In this document: in pieces, positions 49,468 through 59,023 of the stretch | How the letters are laid out: each line of letters opens with the position of its first letter | Numbering within the stretch: position 1 is the stretch's first letter | Assembly (NCBI GenBank): GCA_030603685.1 | Contig: JAUVXG010000006.1 | Location: 1 to 59,023 of the forward strand | Source: Pleomorphomonas sp. | Lineage (GTDB): Bacteria > Pseudomonadota > Alphaproteobacteria > Rhizobiales > Pleomorphomonadaceae | Direction of reading: 5' to 3' | DNA length: 59,023 bases | Translations under genes and position numbers: made by a program | The notes under the pieces: model-generated | The model's database searches: none | The model's input: the letters and a program-made list of their open reading frames with translations, nothing else | Told to the model about the DNA's origin: nothing

Positions 49468-51360
49468 ATGAGACTATGGAGAACGTTTCTTGCCGGCGCC
49501 GCGCTCGCGGTTCTGGCCAGCACGGCCCAGGCGCAGGATATTTCCAACCTGCCGCGCAAGGAGACCGTGATCATCGAAAACCCGGAGGGTACCGTCAAGA
49601 ATCCGGGCTGGTTCAACATCTGGGTCAATGGCGGCGGCGGTCTTTCGACCGGTCTGCAGCAGCTGACGATGGACACCCTCTGGTACATCGACCCGGATCA
49701 GGGCATCAACGGCCCGTGGTACAACTCGCTGGCCGCCGAAAAGCCGATCTACAACGAAGACTTCTCCGAGATGACGGTGAAGCTGCGCAAGGGCATGTAC
49801 TGGAGCGACGGCGTCGAGTTCACCGCCGACGACGTCGTCTACACCGTGCAGACGCAGATCGACCATCCGGGCATGGTGTGGAGCCCGCTCCTCGCCGTCA
49901 GCGTCGACAGCATCAAGGCGACCGATCCCTACACCGTCGTCTTCAAGCTGAAGAAGCCGAACTCGCGCTTCCACGCCCTGTTCACGGTGCGCTGGAACGC
50001 CATCTGGATCATGCCCAAGCATGTGTTCGAGAAGGTCGAGGATCCGCTGAAATTCGACTTCGCCAACCCGATCTCGATCAGCGCCTACAAACTCAAGAAC
50101 TACGATCCGCAGGGCAAGTGGTACATCTGGGAGAAGCGTGAAGACTGGCAGCGGACGCCGCTCGGCCTCATCGGCGAACCCGGTCCGAAATACGCCGCCT
50201 ATGTGGACGGTGGTCCGCCGGCCACGAAGACCATCGCGCAGCTGAAGCACGAGCTCGACATCATCCACGACAACACGCCGGAAGGCATGTTCACGCTGGT
50301 CGAGCAGTCGAAATCGCTGGCCACCTGGTTCAAGGGCTTCCCCTATGCGCATCCCGATCCGACCCTACCGGCCGTGATCTTCAATACGCAGAAGGCGCCG
50401 TTCGACAATGCCGACGTGCGCTGGGCGCTCGCTCTCCTGATCGACATCAAGGCCGTCGACCTCGCGAGCTATCGCGGCGCGGCGACCCTGTCGGCCATCG
50501 GCGTGCCGCCGACCGGCGTGGCGATGCCGACCTACCAGGCGCCGATGCAGGAGTGGCTGAAGAACTTCGAACTCGACACCGGCAAGAGCAAGATCAAGCC
50601 CTATGATCCGACGATCCCGTCGCAGATCGCCGACATGCTGCGCAAGCAGCCGAAGTTCAAGGACCAGATCCCGACCGATCAAGCGGCCATCGACAGCCAG
50701 TTCGGCTACGGCTGGTGGAAGCCGAACCCGAAGGCGGCCGGCGAGTTGCTTGAACGAGCCGGCTTCAAGAAGTCCGGCAATCAATGGCTGCAGCCGGACG
50801 GCCAGCCCTTCCGGATTCGTCTGACCGTCGAAGGCGACTCGCGCTCGGTGTTCACCCGCGCCGGTACGCTGATCACCCAGCAGTGGAAGCAGTTCGGCAT
50901 CGACGCCAAGGCGCAGCCGACGACCAACCCCTGGCAGCCGATGCAGGCCGGCGACTTCGACGCCGCCATCGCCTGGAGCGTCGAGACCTGGGGCGGCGAC
51001 GCCGACATGTCGTTCTTCCTGGACAGCTGGCACTCCAGCTTCGTGGCCAAGCCTGGCGAGGTTCAGCCGGCCCGCAACTGGCAGCGCTGGTCGAGCCCGG
51101 AACTCGACAAGATCATCGAGGGCATCCGCGGGATCAGCTTCGACGATCCCAAGGGCGTGGACTACGGCATGGACTATCTGAAGCTGGTGGTGAAGGAAAT
51201 GCCCACCATTCCGAGGATGTCCTACAACGTGTTCGCCTCGATGGACACCACCTACTGGACCGGCTACCCGACCTTCCCGGATGATCCCTACACCGATCCG
51301 GTTCCGAACTGGGGCAACTCTCGCCTCATGATGGTCAAGCTCCGGCCGACGCAGCCCTGA
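49468..51360 (+). CDS. ABC transporter substrate-binding protein, family 5 (arabino-oligosaccharide?)
   Basis: A 630-residue periplasmic protein with a Sec signal ending AQAQD. The family marker MTVKLRKGMYWSDGVEFTADDVVYTV and a start NLPRKETVII resemble the protein at 23668, to which it is a paralogue; it is longer by about 58 residues. The ribosome-binding site GAGGGAGGA precedes the ATG. First gene of a five-gene operon behind the GH51 gene, so arabinose-containing oligosaccharides are the inferred ligand. Confidence 0.92.
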   Translation: MRLWRTFLAGAALAVLASTAQAQDISNLPRKETVIIENPEGTVKNPGWFNIWVNGGGGLSTGLQQLTMDTLWYIDPDQGINGPWYNSLAAEKPIYNEDFSEMTVKLRKGMYWSDGVEFTADDVVYTVQTQIDHPGMVWSPLLAVSVDSIKATDPYTVVFKLKKPNSRFHALFTVRWNAIWIMPKHVFEKVEDPLKFDFANPISISAYKLKNYDPQGKWYIWEKREDWQRTPLGLIGEPGPKYAAYVDGGPPATKTIAQLKHELDIIHDNTPEGMFTLVEQSKSLATWFKGFPYAHPDPTLPAVIFNTQKAPFDNADVRWALALLIDIKAVDLASYRGAATLSAIGVPPTGVAMPTYQAPMQEWLKNFELDTGKSKIKPYDPTIPSQIADMLRKQPKFKDQIPTDQAAIDSQFGYGWWKPNPKAAGELLERAGFKKSGNQWLQPDGQPFRIRLTVEGDSRSVFTRAGTLITQQWKQFGIDAKAQPTTNPWQPMQAGDFDAAIAWSVETWGGDADMSFFLDSWHSSFVAKPGEVQPARNWQRWSSPELDKIIEGIRGISFDDPKGVDYGMDYLKLVVKEMPTIPRMSYNVFASMDTTYWTGYPTFPDDPYTDPVPNWGNSRLMMVKLRPTQP

Positions 51361-51368
51361 CGGCGGCG

Positions 51369-51397
51369 GGTACGCCCCATCTCCTCCGGGGCGTGCC
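51369..51397 (+). other. Intercistronic stem-loop after the binding-protein gene
   Basis: GGTACGCCCC and GGGGCGTGCC pair over 10 bp with one G-U pair, 8 bp after the stop codon. A second palindrome, GTCCGCGCGGAC, lies at 51411-51422. No T-run. Confidence 0.55.
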
Positions 51398-51493
51398 CTC
51401 CCTTCTTGACGGTCCGCGCGGACTTCGGCCCGCGCGGGCTATTTCGGACGGATTGCCGGCGACGCCGGCAGTGCAAGCGGAGCTAGGGATCCC

Positions 51494-52498
51494 GTGGCAG
51501 CCTACATGATCTTCGTCGCGCGCCGGTTCGGCCAGCTGTTGCTGGTCGTCTTCCTGGGCATTTCCGCGACCTTCTTCATCAGTCACATGACGCCGGTCGA
51601 TCCGGTCGCCGAATCGATTACGGCGATCACCAATTTCGGCAAGTCGGATCCGGAAGCCATCGACCTCATGCGGAAGACGCTGACCGAGCTCTATGGGCTC
51701 CAAGGCAACCTCTTCGAGCAATATGTCACCTTCTGGTCACGCCTCATCCGCGGCGACCTCGGCCCGTCGCTGTCGGCCTTCCCCACGCCGGTGTCGCAGA
51801 TCATCTTCCGCGCCCTGCCCTGGACCGTCGGGCTGATGATTTCGGCAACGCTGATCTCGTTCCTGCTCGGCAACACGCTTGGCGCGCTTGCCGGCTACTA
51901 TCGCAAGAGCCGGATCCTGAAGATCGTCAGTCTGGGTCTGATCGGCCTGCAGCCGATCCCCTATTACGTGCTGGCCTTCATCCTGCTCATCCTGTTCGGC
52001 TTCGTCTGGCCGGTACTTCCAATCACCGGCGGCTACGAGATGAACGCCGACCTGACGCTGTCCTTCACGCTTGTCCTCGACATCCTCCGCCATTCGATCC
52101 TTCCGGCGATGGCGCTGGTTCTGGTGGGCGCCGGGTCCTGGCTGACGGGCATGCGGGCGCTCACGTCCAACATCGTCACCGAAGACTATGTGACCTTTGC
52201 CGAGCTCGGCGGCGTCGGCTCGACCCGCATCCTGCGCTCCTATGTGGTGCGCAACGCCATGGTGCCGCAGCTCACCGGCCTCGCCATGTCGCTCGGCGCC
52301 ATCTTCAACGGCACGGTGATCACCGAGATCGTGTTTGGCTATCCCGGCATCGGCACGCTGCTGATCAACGCGGTGCACGCGGGCGACTACAGCCTCGTGC
52401 TCGGCCTCGCCTCGCTCTCGATTATCGGCGTCGCCATCGCGGTGTTTCTGATCGACATCCTCAGCCCGCTGCTCGACCCGCGCATCAAGGCGGAGTGA
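51494..52498 (+). CDS. ABC transporter permease (DppB/OppB type)
   Basis: A 334-residue permease starting with GTG at 51494 (GGAGCTAGGGATCCC before it); an ATG at 51506 is possible. ARRFGQLLLVVFLGISATFFISHMTPVDPV is typical for the B subunit, and LGGVGSTRILRSYVVRNAMVPQLTGLA is the coupling loop. Counterpart of the permease at 25537; shares a base with the next start (TGATG). Confidence 0.9.
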   Translation: MAAYMIFVARRFGQLLLVVFLGISATFFISHMTPVDPVAESITAITNFGKSDPEAIDLMRKTLTELYGLQGNLFEQYVTFWSRLIRGDLGPSLSAFPTPVSQIIFRALPWTVGLMISATLISFLLGNTLGALAGYYRKSRILKIVSLGLIGLQPIPYYVLAFILLILFGFVWPVLPITGGYEMNADLTLSFTLVLDILRHSILPAMALVLVGAGSWLTGMRALTSNIVTEDYVTFAELGGVGSTRILRSYVVRNAMVPQLTGLAMSLGAIFNGTVITEIVFGYPGIGTLLINAVHAGDYSLVLGLASLSIIGVAIAVFLIDILSPLLDPRIKAE

Positions 52499-53361
52499 TG
52501 GCCATGTTCACAATCATCCGCGACCTCATTCGCTACAACATCGAGTTTGCCATCGGCCTCGCGATCCTGCTGCTGCTGATCGGCGCTGTCATTCTCTCCT
52601 TCTTCTCGCCCTACCCGGCCTCCGACATCTACGTTGTGGCGCCGGACATCCCGCCGGACGCCGAGTTCTGGCTCGGCACCACGTCGCGTGGCCAGGACAA
52701 CTTCTGGCAACTGATGATCGCTCTCCGGAACACGCTCGCCTTCGGTCTCGGCGTCGCCTTCCTGTCGCGCATCCTGTCGCTGGTGGTCGGGCTCACGGCC
52801 GGCTACGCCGGGGGGCGCGTCGATCGGGTCCTGATGGCGATCAACGACTCGGTCATGGTGATCCCGCATTTCCCCATCCTGGTGCTGTTCTACTTCGTGC
52901 TGAAGGACGACATGAGCTGGCTGATGCTGGTGTTGATCCTGTCGGCGCTCGGCTGGTCCTACGACGCCCGCCTGATCCGCTCGATCGCCATGAGCCTCAG
53001 AACACGGCCTTTCACCACACAAAGCGTCTATTCCGGCATGAGCATGCGCAAGATCCTGGTCGAGGAGCACCTGCCCTACGTGATGCCGATCGTCTTCGCG
53101 ACCACCATGAACAACATGATCTGGTCGATCGGCATGGAGATCACGCTTTCGGTGCTCGGCTTCACCGATGTCGATACGCCGACCATGGGCCAGATGATCT
53201 ATTGGGCCAACTCGCACTCAGCCCTGATTTCCGGCATCTGGTGGTGGGTGGCGGCGCCGGTGGTCGCCATCATCGTCCTGTTCATCGGTCTGTTCCTGCT
53301 CTCCATGTCGATGAACGAGTACATCGATCCACGCAGTCGCCTGAACCGGATGGGGAGCTGA
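52498..53361 (+). CDS. ABC transporter permease (DppC/OppC type)
   Basis: A 287-residue permease with about six helices. WLGTTSRGQDNFWQLMIALRNTL is the C-subunit motif; the coupling region is YSGMSMRKILVEEHLPYVMP. The ATG at 52498 overlaps the preceding stop codon. Its ATPase genes follow after 4 bp. Confidence 0.9.
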   Translation: MAMFTIIRDLIRYNIEFAIGLAILLLLIGAVILSFFSPYPASDIYVVAPDIPPDAEFWLGTTSRGQDNFWQLMIALRNTLAFGLGVAFLSRILSLVVGLTAGYAGGRVDRVLMAINDSVMVIPHFPILVLFYFVLKDDMSWLMLVLILSALGWSYDARLIRSIAMSLRTRPFTTQSVYSGMSMRKILVEEHLPYVMPIVFATTMNNMIWSIGMEITLSVLGFTDVDTPTMGQMIYWANSHSALISGIWWWVAAPVVAIIVLFIGLFLLSMSMNEYIDPRSRLNRMGS

Positions 53362-53365
53362 GCCG

Positions 53366-54397
53366 ATGCAAACCGAAGCGCTTCTCCATACTCCTCCCGA
53401 CACGACGAGCGAACCGACGCTGGTGGTCGACCGACTGAAGGCCTACTACACCACCAAGGCCTTCGGCATCGATCGCGACATCCGCGCCGTGGACGACATC
53501 AGCCTGACCGTGGCCAAGGGTGAGATATACGGCGTCGCCGGCGAGTCCTCTTCCGGCAAGACATCGTTGATCAAGACCATCGTCGGCGCCATCCGGCCAC
53601 CGCTGCACGTGGTCGGCGGTACAGTCCGCTTCAATTTCGGCGGACAGAACTACGACATCTACGATTTGAAGCCTGACCAGTTGCAGGCCATTCGCTGGCG
53701 ACATCTGTCCTACATCATGCAGGGATCGATGAACGTGCTGAACCCGGTGCGCCGGATCAAGCATTCCTTCTACGACTTTGCCTACGCCCACATGGGGCTC
53801 GATCGCGCGACCTTCTGGAACACGGTTCGCGATCATCTCAGGAGACTGGACCTCGACCCCGGCGTGCTGGAAAGCTACCCGCACCAGCTCTCCGGCGGCA
53901 TGCGTCAGCGAACCACCATCGCGCTCGCCACCGTCTGCACGCCGGAGTTCATCGTCGCCGACGAGCCGACGACGGCGCTCGACGTCATCGTCCAGCGCGA
54001 CGTGCTCGCCATGCTGCGCGACATTCAGCGTGACCTCGGCTCGTCCTTCCTGTTCGTGACGCACGACATGAGCGTGCACGCCACGGTGTCGGACCGGGTC
54101 GGTATCGTCTACGCCGGGCGCCTCGTCGAGGAGGCCGACACGCCGACGCTGTTCCGTGGCGCGCGCCACCCCTACACCCAGCATCTGGTCGCCTCGCTGC
54201 CGAAAATCGGCGACACGACACGGAGGGCATCGCTGTCCGGCCGGCCGCCGAGCCTCGCCGATCCGCCGTCGGGTTGTCGCTTCCACCCGCGCTGCCCGCT
54301 GGCCATGGATATCTGCTCGAAGGAAGTGCCGCCGATGGTCAATCTTGCGCCGCGCCACCGCGTTGCCTGCTTCGCCGTTTCGGGGGCGACATCATGA
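53366..54397 (+). CDS. Oligopeptide/oligosaccharide ABC transporter ATPase (DppD/OppD type)
   Basis: A 343-residue ATPase. Walker A is GESSSGKTS, with Ser for the common Gly or Ala at the fourth position; signature LSGGMRQRTTIA; Walker B FIVADEPTTALD; C-terminal GCRFHPRCPLAMDIC cysteine extension. It overlaps the next ATPase by 4 bp. Confidence 0.92.
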   Translation: MQTEALLHTPPDTTSEPTLVVDRLKAYYTTKAFGIDRDIRAVDDISLTVAKGEIYGVAGESSSGKTSLIKTIVGAIRPPLHVVGGTVRFNFGGQNYDIYDLKPDQLQAIRWRHLSYIMQGSMNVLNPVRRIKHSFYDFAYAHMGLDRATFWNTVRDHLRRLDLDPGVLESYPHQLSGGMRQRTTIALATVCTPEFIVADEPTTALDVIVQRDVLAMLRDIQRDLGSSFLFVTHDMSVHATVSDRVGIVYAGRLVEEADTPTLFRGARHPYTQHLVASLPKIGDTTRRASLSGRPPSLADPPSGCRFHPRCPLAMDICSKEVPPMVNLAPRHRVACFAVSGATS

Positions 54398-55203
54398 GCC
54401 TCCTCCTCGATATCGCCCAGGTCGGCAAGACGTTCACGCAGGGCGGATTGCTGTCGCGCCGCACCGTCGAGGCCGTGAAGGACATCTCGTTGCAGATCGA
54501 GGCAGAGAAGCCGGAAATCCTGTCCGTGGTCGGCGAATCCGGTTCCGGCAAGTCGACGCTGGCCGCCATGGTGCTCGGTCAGCAGTTGCCGACACGCGGC
54601 CTGGTGCTGTTCGACGGCGTCGACGTCGCCAGCATCCGCAGCAGCGCCGCTCGTCGCGCCTTCATGGCCAAGGTGCAGCCGGTTCTGCAAAACCCTTTCG
54701 AAGCCTTCAATCCGCTGAAGCGGGTCGATCGCTATCTCTTCGCCACTGCCGCCAACTTCATGATGGCGAAAAGCAAGCCGACCCGCCAGGAGATCGAGGC
54801 GCGCGTCGACCGAGCCCTGGTCGAAGTGGGGCTGACGCTGGCCGAGGTTCGCGGCCGCTTCCCGCACGAGCTCTCTGGCGGCCAGCTGCAGCGCACGGCC
54901 ATCGCCCGGGCGCTGATCCCAGACCCGCGCCTGCTGGTAGCCGACGAGCCGGTGTCCATGGTCGACGCTTCGCTCAGGATGTCGATCGTCAACCTGTTCG
55001 GCTCGCTGCGCGACCGGTTGGGCCTGTCGATCATCTACATCACCCACGACCTCGCCACCGCCTACTACATTTCCGACCGCATCATCATCATGAAGAAGGG
55101 CGAGGTGGTGGAGCGGGGAAGCGCGCGCGACGTGCTGGACAACCCGCAGCATCCCTACTCGATCGCCCTCAAGAAAGCGGTGCTGACGCCCGATTTCGCC
55201 TGA
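54394..55203 (+). CDS. Oligopeptide/oligosaccharide ABC transporter ATPase (DppF/OppF type)
   Basis: A 269-residue ATPase: Walker A GESGSGKST, signature LSGGQLQRTAIARA, Walker B LLVADEPVSMVD. The SMVDAS variation is shared in part with the paralogue at 28367 and with sugar-type members of this family. The start at 54394 uses the ATGA overlap; the frame is open to 54274. It ends the operon, followed by a terminator. Confidence 0.92.
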   Translation: MSLLLDIAQVGKTFTQGGLLSRRTVEAVKDISLQIEAEKPEILSVVGESGSGKSTLAAMVLGQQLPTRGLVLFDGVDVASIRSSAARRAFMAKVQPVLQNPFEAFNPLKRVDRYLFATAANFMMAKSKPTRQEIEARVDRALVEVGLTLAEVRGRFPHELSGGQLQRTAIARALIPDPRLLVADEPVSMVDASLRMSIVNLFGSLRDRLGLSIIYITHDLATAYYISDRIIIMKKGEVVERGSARDVLDNPQHPYSIALKKAVLTPDFA

Positions 55204-55240
55204 GATCCGCCCGCACCCCACCCTGGACCGCCAACATGAA

Positions 55241-55276
55241 AACAGGCAGGCACCGGTTGGCGCCTGCCTGTTCTTT
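55241..55276 (+). terminator. Terminator between converging operons
   Basis: AACAGGCAGGC (55241-55251) and GCCTGCCTGTT (55262-55272) form a perfect 11-bp stem followed by CTTT. Leftward the stem is followed by TTTTC, so it can also end the CUT2 operon. A second perfect palindrome, TCGGCGGGAGTCCCGCCGA, lies at 55294-55312. Confidence 0.75.
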
Positions 55277-55334
55277 CATGTCTTCAAGAGACCTCGGCGG
55301 GAGTCCCGCCGAAGCGCCCTTCTTTGCCCGGAGA

Positions 55335-56297
<963 letters not shown>

Positions 56298-56364
56298 TTA
56301 AGTCCGCTGCACACCTCTCAGCGGGGCGCGGTTCACGTCGGGTGTCGACGGCCGCAGTCGTTGA

Positions 56365-56388
56365 CGCCGGCCGGGGCTTCGGCCGGCG
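56365..56388 (-). other. Intercistronic stem-loop before the binding-protein gene
   Basis: CGCCGGCCG, loop GGGCTT, CGGCCGGCG: a perfect 9-bp stem in the 126-bp gap between permease and binding-protein genes. Because the binding protein is last here, the element lies at its 5' side and could protect a processed binding-protein mRNA. Confidence 0.55.
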
Positions 56389-56408
56389 CCGAAATCTCAG
56401 CCCGGATC

Positions 56409-57461
56409 TCAGCCGAGCCGGGCGTTGCGGGCGATGCGGCGCTGCATCTGGTCGAGGATGACCGCGCCGACGATGACGACGCCCTTGATGACCATCTGCC
56501 AGAACTCCGAGACGCCCATCATGACCAGGCCATCGGAGAGCACGCCGATGACGAAAGCGCCGACGATGGTGCCACCGATGGTGCCGCGACCGCCCGACAA
56601 CGAGGTACCGCCGAGCACGGCCGCCGCGATGGCATTCATTTCGAAGGTCTCGCCGGAGGCCGGATGCGAGGCGACCAGCTGGGAGGCGACCACGAGGCCG
56701 GCGATGGCGGCGCAGAAGCCCGAGATCATGTAGACGGCGAGCTTGACGCGGTTGACGCTGACGCCGCTGAGCGTGGCGGCGCGCTCATTGCCACCCACGG
56801 CATAGATCTGCCGGCCGAAGGGCGTCTTGGTGGCGACATAGGCGGCGATGCAGGCGACGACCAGCAACAGCCAGATTGACAGGGGAATGCCGAGGATCGT
56901 GCCGGAGCCGAGCGTCGGGAAGCCCTGATTGCCGAACTCCGGCTTGCCGATCAGGTTCGGGAAGGTGGAGCCGCCCGACATGAGCAGCGCCGTACCACGG
57001 GCCACATAGAGCATGCCGAGTGTGGCGATGAACGGCGCCACCTGCATGCGTGTGATCAGGAGGCCGTTGATGAGGCCGACGAAGGTGCCGACCAGGAGCG
57101 CGATGCCGATCACCTCCCAGACGTTGGGATAGATCACCACGCCGAACATCTCGAGAGGGATGCCGTAGAGGACCAAGGCACCGGCGACCATGCCGACCAG
57201 GCCGACGATGGCGCCGACGGAGAGGTCGATACCGCCGGTCAGGATGACGAAGGTCATGCCGATGGCGAGAAAGGCATTGATCGCCACATGCTTGGACACG
57301 ATCACGGCGTTGGCGACGGTGACGAAGTTGGGCGCCATCAGACTGAAGAAGACGACGACGGCGATCAACGCGATGAATGTCCTGAGCTTCAGGAGCAGAA
57401 GGAGCAGCGTGGACTGTCCCTTGGGCGCTTCGGCCGCCGGTGTTGCAACTGTGTTGGTCAT
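56409..57461 (-). CDS. Monosaccharide ABC transporter permease (RbsC-like, CUT2)
   Basis: A 350-residue permease with about ten hydrophobic segments. FVILTGGIDLSVGAIVGLVGM near residue 70 and FEMNAIAAAVLGGTSLSGGRGTI near residue 265 are RbsC hallmarks. The ATG at 57461 has AGGA at good spacing; a GTG at 57467 overlaps the ATPase stop. It should form a homodimeric channel. Confidence 0.93.
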   Translation of the reverse strand: MTNTVATPAAEAPKGQSTLLLLLLKLRTFIALIAVVVFFSLMAPNFVTVANAVIVSKHVAINAFLAIGMTFVILTGGIDLSVGAIVGLVGMVAGALVLYGIPLEMFGVVIYPNVWEVIGIALLVGTFVGLINGLLITRMQVAPFIATLGMLYVARGTALLMSGGSTFPNLIGKPEFGNQGFPTLGSGTILGIPLSIWLLLVVACIAAYVATKTPFGRQIYAVGGNERAATLSGVSVNRVKLAVYMISGFCAAIAGLVVASQLVASHPASGETFEMNAIAAAVLGGTSLSGGRGTIGGTIVGAFVIGVLSDGLVMMGVSEFWQMVIKGVVIVGAVILDQMQRRIARNARLG

Positions 57462-57463
57462 GG

Positions 57464-59023
57464 TCACTGGTCCTGAACCGGGTGGTCGTGAGCGGGGGCG
57501 GCGTGTCCCTTGGTGGACGCGCGAACGATGACTTCGTCGGTCGCCTCGTGATCGGGCAGGTCGGCGGTGATCCGCCCCTGCGACATCACCAGCACGCGGT
57601 CGGACACGGCGTGGACTTCCTTGAGGTCGGACGTGGCGAAGACCACCGCGAGGCCTTGATCGGCCAGTTCGCGCATGGTGCGGAACACCTCTTCCTTGGC
57701 GCCGATGTCGATACCGCGGGTGGGTTCGTCGAGGAGGAGCACCCTTGGTTCGGTCATCAGGCTCTTGCCGATGACCACCTTCTGCTGGTTGCCGCCGGAC
57801 AGGGAGGTGATCGGCGTTTCCGGCGACGGCGCCTTGATGCGCAGCGAGCGGAAAAGAGCGTCGATCGCCTTGCGTTCGGCGCCGCTCTGCACGGTGAAGA
57901 GCTTCGTGACCTTGGCGAGACTGGCGAGCGACAGGTTCTTGCCGACGGTGAGGTTCTGCACGAGGCCGTCGCGCTGCCGGTCCTCCGGCACCAGGAAGAG
58001 GCCGGCGGCAATGCGCTTGGATACCGGCAACTGGTCGATGGACTTACCGTTGATGGTGACCGTGCCACGCGCGTCAGCCCTGAGGCCGAACAGGCTTTCG
58101 AACAGCTCGGAGCGGCCAGCGCCCAACAGGCCGTAGATGCCGACGATCTCGCCGGCCCGGAAATCGACGCTGACGTCGTCGACGAGGTAACCGCCACCGA
58201 CGCGCGGCAGCTTCAGGTTCCGGACCGAAAGCACGGGCTCGCCCACCTTCACCTCGCGCTGCTGGCGCTTGGCAAACTCCGACGTGCCAAGCATCTGGCG
58301 GATGATCCAGGGAATGGTCGCCTCGCCCTTGGGGGCGCTCGCCTGGAAATGGCCGTCGCGCAGAACCGTGAAATAATCGCCGATGCGGACGAGCTCCTCG
58401 AGGCGGTGCGAGATGTAGATGATGGCGACGCCGGATTTCTTCAGTTCGGCAATGACGCGGAACAGCACCTCGACCTCGGAGGCCGACAGCGCCGACGTCG
58501 GCTCGTCCATGATCAGCACGCGGGCGTCGTCGGCCAGCGCCTTGGCGATCTCGACGATCTGCTGCTCGCCGATCCTGAGATCGTCGACCAGCGTGTCCGG
58601 GTCGATGTCGTGTTCGAGGCGGGCGAGCAACTCCTTGGCCCGTTCACGCTGGCGGGGCATGTCAATGTGAACGCCGCCCCTGGTCATGTCGCGCCCGAGG
58701 AAGATGTTCTCGGTGACCGTGAGGTTGGGGCAAAGATTGAGCTCCTGGAAGACGATGCCGATTCCCTTCTTTGCCGCGTCGAGCACGGAGGAGAACCGCA
58801 CTTCCTCGCCGCCCATCACGATGCGGCCGGAGGTCGCCTGATCGACGCCGGCGAGGATGCGCATCAGCGTCGACTTGCCGGCGCCGTTCTCGCCGATCAG
58901 CACATTGACCGACCGCTCGTAGACGTCGAAATCGACATCTTCCAAGGCAACGGTACCGGGGAAGACGCGGGTCATCTTCTCGGCGCGAAGAATGATCTCC
59001 GGCGCGTCGGACCGTTCCAGCGC
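57464..59023 (-). CDS. Monosaccharide ABC transporter ATPase (RbsA-like), cut by the right edge
   Basis: The reading frame runs through the right edge: 16 more residues (ALERSDAPEIILRAEK) precede the first visible Met at 58975, so the true start is outside. The visible 519 residues hold two ATPase halves, the first with Walker A GENGAGKST, signature LRIGEQQIVEIA and Walker B VLIMDEPTSAL. The second has GLLGAGRSE, lacking the Walker lysine as usual for RbsA, and LSGGNQQKVVIGK. It is the first visible gene of the CUT2 operon. Confidence 0.93.
   Translation of the reverse strand, partial: ALERSDAPEIILRAEKMTRVFPGTVALEDVDFDVYERSVNVLIGENGAGKSTLMRILAGVDQATSGRIVMGGEEVRFSSVLDAAKKGIGIVFQELNLCPNLTVTENIFLGRDMTRGGVHIDMPRQRERAKELLARLEHDIDPDTLVDDLRIGEQQIVEIAKALADDARVLIMDEPTSALSASEVEVLFRVIAELKKSGVAIIYISHRLEELVRIGDYFTVLRDGHFQASAPKGEATIPWIIRQMLGTSEFAKRQQREVKVGEPVLSVRNLKLPRVGGGYLVDDVSVDFRAGEIVGIYGLLGAGRSELFESLFGLRADARGTVTINGKSIDQLPVSKRIAAGLFLVPEDRQRDGLVQNLTVGKNLSLASLAKVTKLFTVQSGAERKAIDALFRSLRIKAPSPETPITSLSGGNQQKVVIGKSLMTEPRVLLLDEPTRGIDIGAKEEVFRTMRELADQGLAVVFATSDLKEVHAVSDRVLVMSQGRITADLPDHEATDEVIVRASTKGHAAPAHDHPVQDQ

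Noticed and set aside
55294-55312. The palindrome TCGGCGGGAGTCCCGCCGA as a possible REP element or operator
   Set aside because: Only one copy is visible and it lies between converging operons next to a terminator; a secondary transcript-end hairpin explains it as well.

Overview
The window looks like one chromosomal stretch of a GC-rich alphaproteobacterium, probably a plant- or soil-associated member of the Hyphomicrobiales (rhizobia-like). Evidence is the high GC, alpha-type promoters with a strong TTGAC -35 box, and the density of ABC importers, LacI, LysR and HxlR regulators and plant-polysaccharide glycosidases. I see no tRNA, rRNA, CRISPR array, insertion sequence, phage gene or integrase. 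Genus-level placement is not supportable from the sequence alone.

Layout, left to right. (1) 1-6801: a cut-off membrane protein, a small hypothetical protein, then a leftward operon (6710 to 799) for a BMP-family (nucleoside-type) ABC importer with an amidase inside it. (2) 6866-17504: an alpha-xyloside (xyloglucan fragment) module. It has a six-hairpin glycosidase, a LacI regulator, a YicI-type GH31 alpha-xylosidase and a CUT1 sugar importer. The alpha-xylosidase and the importer are driven by matching promoters that share an identical 17-bp stretch containing the palindrome CGTAAACGTTTACG. (3) 17611-22036: an orphan CbiM-like transporter under a cobalamin riboswitch, the uracil permease RutG with a RutR-type box, and a divergent HxlR/quinone-oxidoreductase pair. 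(4) 22145-29305: a second LacI regulator with operator CTGTAACGTTACAG, divergent from a five-gene Opp/Dpp-type importer of the oligosaccharide-related branch. (5) 29332-38085: a FAD-linked oxidase, a leftward operon of a ureohydrolase plus a polyamine-type importer, and a divergent LysR regulator with an aminotransferase. (6) 38086-46329: a metallo-beta-lactamase-fold hydrolase, a DUF2161 nuclease-like protein, a Dpp-type importer and a Cof-type HAD phosphatase. (7) 46603-55276: an arabinoside module with a winged-helix regulator, a GH51 arabinofuranosidase and another Opp-type importer paralogous to that in (4). (8) 55335-59023: a CUT2 (ribose-type) importer whose ATPase runs off the right edge.

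Taken together this is a catabolic, nutrient-scavenging region: seven complete or nearly complete ABC importers in 59 kb, several paired with a dedicated hydrolase and regulator. Two modules point to hemicellulose and pectin side chains (alpha-xylose, alpha-arabinofuranose); others point to nucleobases, guanidino or polyamine compounds and peptides. A recurring architectural feature is a GC-rich stem-loop next to the binding-protein gene of most importer operons, which would allow the binding protein to be made in excess over the membrane parts. Substrate assignments are inferences from gene neighbours, not from the transporters themselves.
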